Shown one piece after another: positions 61,426 through 64,000 of a stretch of 64,000 nt of DNA. Below the pieces are notes generated by a model, which was given only the letters and a program-made list of their open reading frames with translations, did no database searches and was not told the DNA's origin. A program made the position numbers and the translations under genes. This stretch comes from Lacrimispora sp. 210928-DFI.3.58 (GTDB taxonomy: Bacteria > Bacillota > Clostridia > Lachnospirales > Lachnospiraceae), in the NCBI RefSeq assembly GCF_020554865.1, contig NZ_JAJCIC010000019.1, positions 1 to 64,000 on the forward strand. The letters run 5' to 3'. The stretch's first letter is position 1. Each line of letters opens with the position of its first letter.

Positions 61426-62082
61426 ATGGGACAGAAAGTTAATCCACACGGCTTAAGAGTCGGTGTTATTAAAGACTGGGATTCCAGATGGTATGCAGAA
61501 GCTGATTTTGCAGACTGCCTGGTTGAAGATTACAATATCAGAAAGTTCCTGAAAAAGAGATTATACAGTGCCGGCGTTTCCAAGATCGAGATCGAGCGCG
61601 CATCTGACAGAGTAAAGGTTATCATCTACACTGCTAAGCCAGGCGTTGTGATCGGCAAGGGCGGCGCTGAGATCGAGAAGTTAAAAGCAGAGGTTCAGAA
61701 GCTGACCTCCAAGAAGCTCTTCGTAGATATCAAGGAGATCAAGCGTCCTGACAGAGATGCTCAGCTGGTTGCAGAGTCCATTGCACAGCAGCTGGAGAAC
61801 CGCGTTTCCTTCCGCCGCGCTATGAAGTCCACCATGGGCAGAACCATGAAGGCTGGCGTTAAGGGTATCAAGACCGCTGTTGGAGGCCGTCTGGGCGGTG
61901 CTGATATTGCACGTACAGAGTTCTACAGCGAGGGTACTATCCCGCTTCAGACATTAAGAGCAGATATTGACTATGGTTTCGCTGAGGCAGATACCACCTA
62001 CGGCAAGCTGGGCGTTAAGGTGTGGATCTACAAAGGCGAGGTACTTCCTACTAAAGGAAACAAGGAAGGGAGCGATAAATAA
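61426..62082 (+). CDS. rpsC: 30S ribosomal protein S3
   Basis: A 218-aa protein ([22 protein letters not shown]-domain core [14 protein letters not shown]-terminal [18 protein letters not shown]). It binds mRNA entry-channel RNA. Starts 10 bp after rplV and overlaps rplP by one base. Confidence 0.98.
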   Translation: MGQKVNPHGLRVGVIKDWDSRWYAEADFADCLVEDYNIRKFLKKRLYSAGVSKIEIERASDRVKVIIYTAKPGVVIGKGGAEIEKLKAEVQKLTSKKLFVDIKEIKRPDRDAQLVAESIAQQLENRVSFRRAMKSTMGRTMKAGVKGIKTAVGGRLGGADIARTEFYSEGTIPLQTLRADIDYGFAEADTTYGKLGVKVWIYKGEVLPTKGNKEGSDK

Positions 62083-62522
62083 TGTTAATGCCTAAGAGAG
62101 TAAAGCGCCGCAAACAGTTCCGTGGTTCCATGGCCGGCAAGGCGCTGAGAGGAAATACAATTTCAAATGGTGAGTACGGTCTGGTATCTACCGAGCCGTG
62201 CTGGATCAAGTCAAACCAGATCGAGGCAGCCCGTGTTGCCATGACACGTTACATCAAGCGTGGCGGTAAGGTTTGGATCAAGATCTTCCCCGATAAGCCT
62301 GTAACAGCAAAGCCAGCAGAAACCCGTATGGGTTCCGGTAAGGGCGCTCTGGAGTACTGGGTAGCAGTTGTAAAGCCAGGCCGCGTATTATTTGAGATCG
62401 CTGGTGTACCAGAGGAAACAGCCAGAGAAGCACTTCGTCTTGCAATGCACAAGCTGCCCTGCAAGTGTAAGATTGTTTCTAAAGCAGATTTAGAAGGCGG
62501 TGATAACAGTGAAAACGAATAA
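62082..62522 (+). CDS. rplP: 50S ribosomal protein L16
   Basis: A 146-aa protein ([52 protein letters not shown]). Binds near the A-site tRNA. ATG 62088 is an alternative start. Confidence 0.97.
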   Translation: MLMPKRVKRRKQFRGSMAGKALRGNTISNGEYGLVSTEPCWIKSNQIEAARVAMTRYIKRGGKVWIKIFPDKPVTAKPAETRMGSGKGALEYWVAVVKPGRVLFEIAGVPEETAREALRLAMHKLPCKCKIVSKADLEGGDNSENE

Positions 62523-62712
62523 ATTTGTAGAAGAATTAAAGGCGAAATCAGCATCCGAGCTGAATAATGAGTTAGTAGCTGCGAAGAAGGAACTGTTCAA
62601 TTTAAGATTCCAGAATGCGACCAATCAGTTAGATAACACCTCCAGAATTAAGGAAGTTCGTAAGAATATTGCCAGGATCCAGACTGTTATCACTGAGAAG
62701 GCTAATGCTTAA
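62509..62712 (+). CDS. rpmC: 50S ribosomal protein L29
   Basis: A 67-aa protein ([40 protein letters not shown]). The GTG 62509 start gives the usual length and follows GGCGGTGAT; another GTG lies at 62500. It overlaps rplP by 14 bp. Confidence 0.95.
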   Translation: MKTNKFVEELKAKSASELNNELVAAKKELFNLRFQNATNQLDNTSRIKEVRKNIARIQTVITEKANA

Positions 62713-62729
62713 TGAAAGGAGAACTTACC

Positions 62730-62984
62730 GTGGAAAGAAATTTAAGAAAAACCCGTACCGGTAAAGTGATCAGCAACAAGATGGATAAGACCATTGTTGT
62801 AGCTATCGAGGATCACATCAAACACCCAATGATCGGTAAGATCGTTAAGAAAACCGTTAAGTTAAAAGCTCATGACGAGAAGAATGAGTGTGGCATCGGT
62901 GATACAGTAAAAGTAATGGAAACAAGACCACTGTCCAAGGATAAGAGATGGAGACTTGTTGAGATTATCGAGAAAGCAAGATAA
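62730..62984 (+). CDS. rpsQ: 30S ribosomal protein S17
   Basis: An 84-aa protein ([53 protein letters not shown]). GTG 62730 follows AAAGGAG and gives the normal family start; an ATG at 62712 overlaps that ribosome site. Confidence 0.96.
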   Translation: MERNLRKTRTGKVISNKMDKTIVVAIEDHIKHPMIGKIVKKTVKLKAHDEKNECGIGDTVKVMETRPLSKDKRWRLVEIIEKAR

Positions 62985-63012
62985 GCGAAACTAACAGGAA
63001 GGAGTAACAGGT

Positions 63013-63381
63013 ATGGTTCAGCAGGAAACAAGACTTAAGGTTGCCGACAATACCGGTGCAAAAGAACTTCTCTGCATCCGCGTATTAGGTGGTTCAACCA
63101 GAAGATATGCAAATATCGGCGATGTCATCGTTGCTTCCGTTAAAGATGCAACACCAGGTGGTGTTGTAAAGAAGGGCGATGTTGTGAAGGCTGTAGTAGT
63201 ACGTTCCGTTAAGGGCGTGCGCCGTAAAGATGGTTCCTACATCAAGTTTGATGAGAACGCAGCAGTAATTATTAAGGATGACAAGACTCCAAGAGGAACT
63301 CGTATCTTTGGACCGGTAGCAAGAGAATTAAGAGACAAACAGTTCATGAAGATTGTCTCCTTAGCTCCAGAAGTATTATAA
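63013..63381 (+). CDS. rplN: 50S ribosomal protein L14
   Basis: A 122-aa protein ([60 protein letters not shown]). Subunit-interface protein of standard length. Confidence 0.98.
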   Translation: MVQQETRLKVADNTGAKELLCIRVLGGSTRRYANIGDVIVASVKDATPGGVVKKGDVVKAVVVRSVKGVRRKDGSYIKFDENAAVIIKDDKTPRGTRIFGPVARELRDKQFMKIVSLAPEVL

Positions 63382-63394
63382 GGGGGTGTCCACT

Positions 63395-63700
63395 GTGCAT
63401 AAAATCAAAAAAGACGATTTAGTAGTTGTAATCGCAGGTAAAGATAAAGATAAGCAGGGTAAGGTAATCTCTGTTGACACAAAGAAGAACAAGGTTCTGG
63501 TTCAGGGCTGCAATATGATCACAAAGCATACAAAGCAGACTCCTGGCAACCCACAGGGTGGCATCATTAACCAGGAAGCTCCTATTGATATCTCCAATGT
63601 AATGCTGGTAGTAGACGGCAAGGCAACCAGAGTTGGCTTCGAGGTGAAGGACGGCAAGAAGGTCCGCGTAGCAAAGAAGACCGGCAAGGTGATCGATTAA
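63395..63700 (+). CDS. rplX: 50S ribosomal protein L24
   Basis: A 101-aa protein with a KOW motif ([20 protein letters not shown]). Assembly-initiator protein. GTG 63395 follows AGGGGGTG; GTG 63386 is less likely. Confidence 0.96.
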   Translation: MHKIKKDDLVVVIAGKDKDKQGKVISVDTKKNKVLVQGCNMITKHTKQTPGNPQGGIINQEAPIDISNVMLVVDGKATRVGFEVKDGKKVRVAKKTGKVID

Positions 63701-63722
63701 TTCAGGAGAGGAGGAATAAACG

Positions 63723-64000
63723 TTGGCTAGATTAAAAGAACAGTATCAGAACGAGATGGTAGACGCTCTGATGAAGAAATTTGGATATAAAAACGTAATG
63801 CAGGTGCCGAAGCTTGACAAGATCGTTATCAACATGGGCGTAGGCGAAGCAAAGGAAAATGCCAAGGTTCTGGATTCTGCTGTAAGAGATCTGGAAATCA
63901 TCTCCGGTCAGAAGGCAGTTACCACAAAGGCTAAGAAGTCTGTTGCAAACTTCAAGATCCGTGAAGGTATGGCAATCGGCTGTAAGGTAACACTGCGCGG
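63723..64000 (+). CDS. rplE: 50S ribosomal protein L5, 3' end outside the window
   Basis: The reading frame from TTG 63723 (GAGGAGG upstream) translates [20 protein letters not shown], then [16 protein letters not shown] and [20 protein letters not shown], the start of L5. About 92 codons are present before the sequence ends. Confidence 0.97.
   Translation, partial: MARLKEQYQNEMVDALMKKFGYKNVMQVPKLDKIVINMGVGEAKENAKVLDSAVRDLEIISGQKAVTTKAKKSVANFKIREGMAIGCKVTLR

Overview
The window looks like a chromosomal segment of an anaerobic, spore-forming Clostridia species, most likely a gut Lachnospiraceae (Clostridium cluster XIVa). The basis is the SCIFF peptide with its radical SAM maturase next to tgt and yajC, CspA-like subtilisins, several secreted proteins with Trp/Tyr-rich cell-wall-binding repeats, and a standard Firmicute S10-spc ribosomal gene order. 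The species cannot be told from the sequence alone.

Layout. (1) 1-7.3 kb: an AT-rich surface-polysaccharide tail with two acyltransferases, a KdsC-like phosphatase, a WcbI-like enzyme and a glycosyltransferase on +, and a Wzx-type flippase and a DUF115 protein on -. The first acyltransferase begins in 13 copies of AGCC and carries an in-frame TGA where the family has a conserved Arg. (2) 7.5-13.7 kb: a likely defence island of two modules. One is a 1118-aa HD + Hsp90-like ATPase protein followed by a two-TM SLATT-type protein. The other is an ABC/OLD-like ATPase followed by a small protein with a PD-(D/E)XK-like signature. A decayed copy of the neighbouring araC-type gene lies between them. 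(3) 13.8-21.5 kb: an AraC regulator divergent from gmd-fcl-manC-phosphohexomutase-priming glycosyltransferase, that is, GDP-mannose and GDP-fucose supply plus initiation of polymer synthesis. (4) 21.6-28 kb: three secreted cell-wall-binding-repeat proteins, a divergent cis-prenyltransferase, a LytTR response regulator, a cytidylate-kinase-like protein and a zinc-ribbon protein.

(5) 28.3-43.1 kb: a second polysaccharide operon with a TPP enzyme, two epimerases, a C-methyltransferase-like enzyme, three GT2 enzymes, a second priming transferase, an LCP ligase with a long PGGT repeat tail, and an HtrA-like protease. The first enzymes suggest a branched-chain sugar. A structured dispersed repeat recurs in the 5' regions of genes in this locus. 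(6) 43.1-57.2 kb: housekeeping and accessory genes including clpX, two subtilisins, lspA-like, a TIGR04086-like membrane protein, scfA-scfB-tgt-yajC, an HAD phosphatase, adenine deaminase, an rRNA methyltransferase-like gene and a fourth cell-wall-binding protein. (7) 57.3-64.0 kb: the ribosomal-protein operon from rpsJ to a truncated rplE, preceded by a roughly 230-nt structured leader.

Regions 1, 3 and 5 together build, prime, export and attach a modified, probably fucosylated surface glycan. Region 2 is the best candidate for an undescribed system. All function calls rest on motif reading without database searches.
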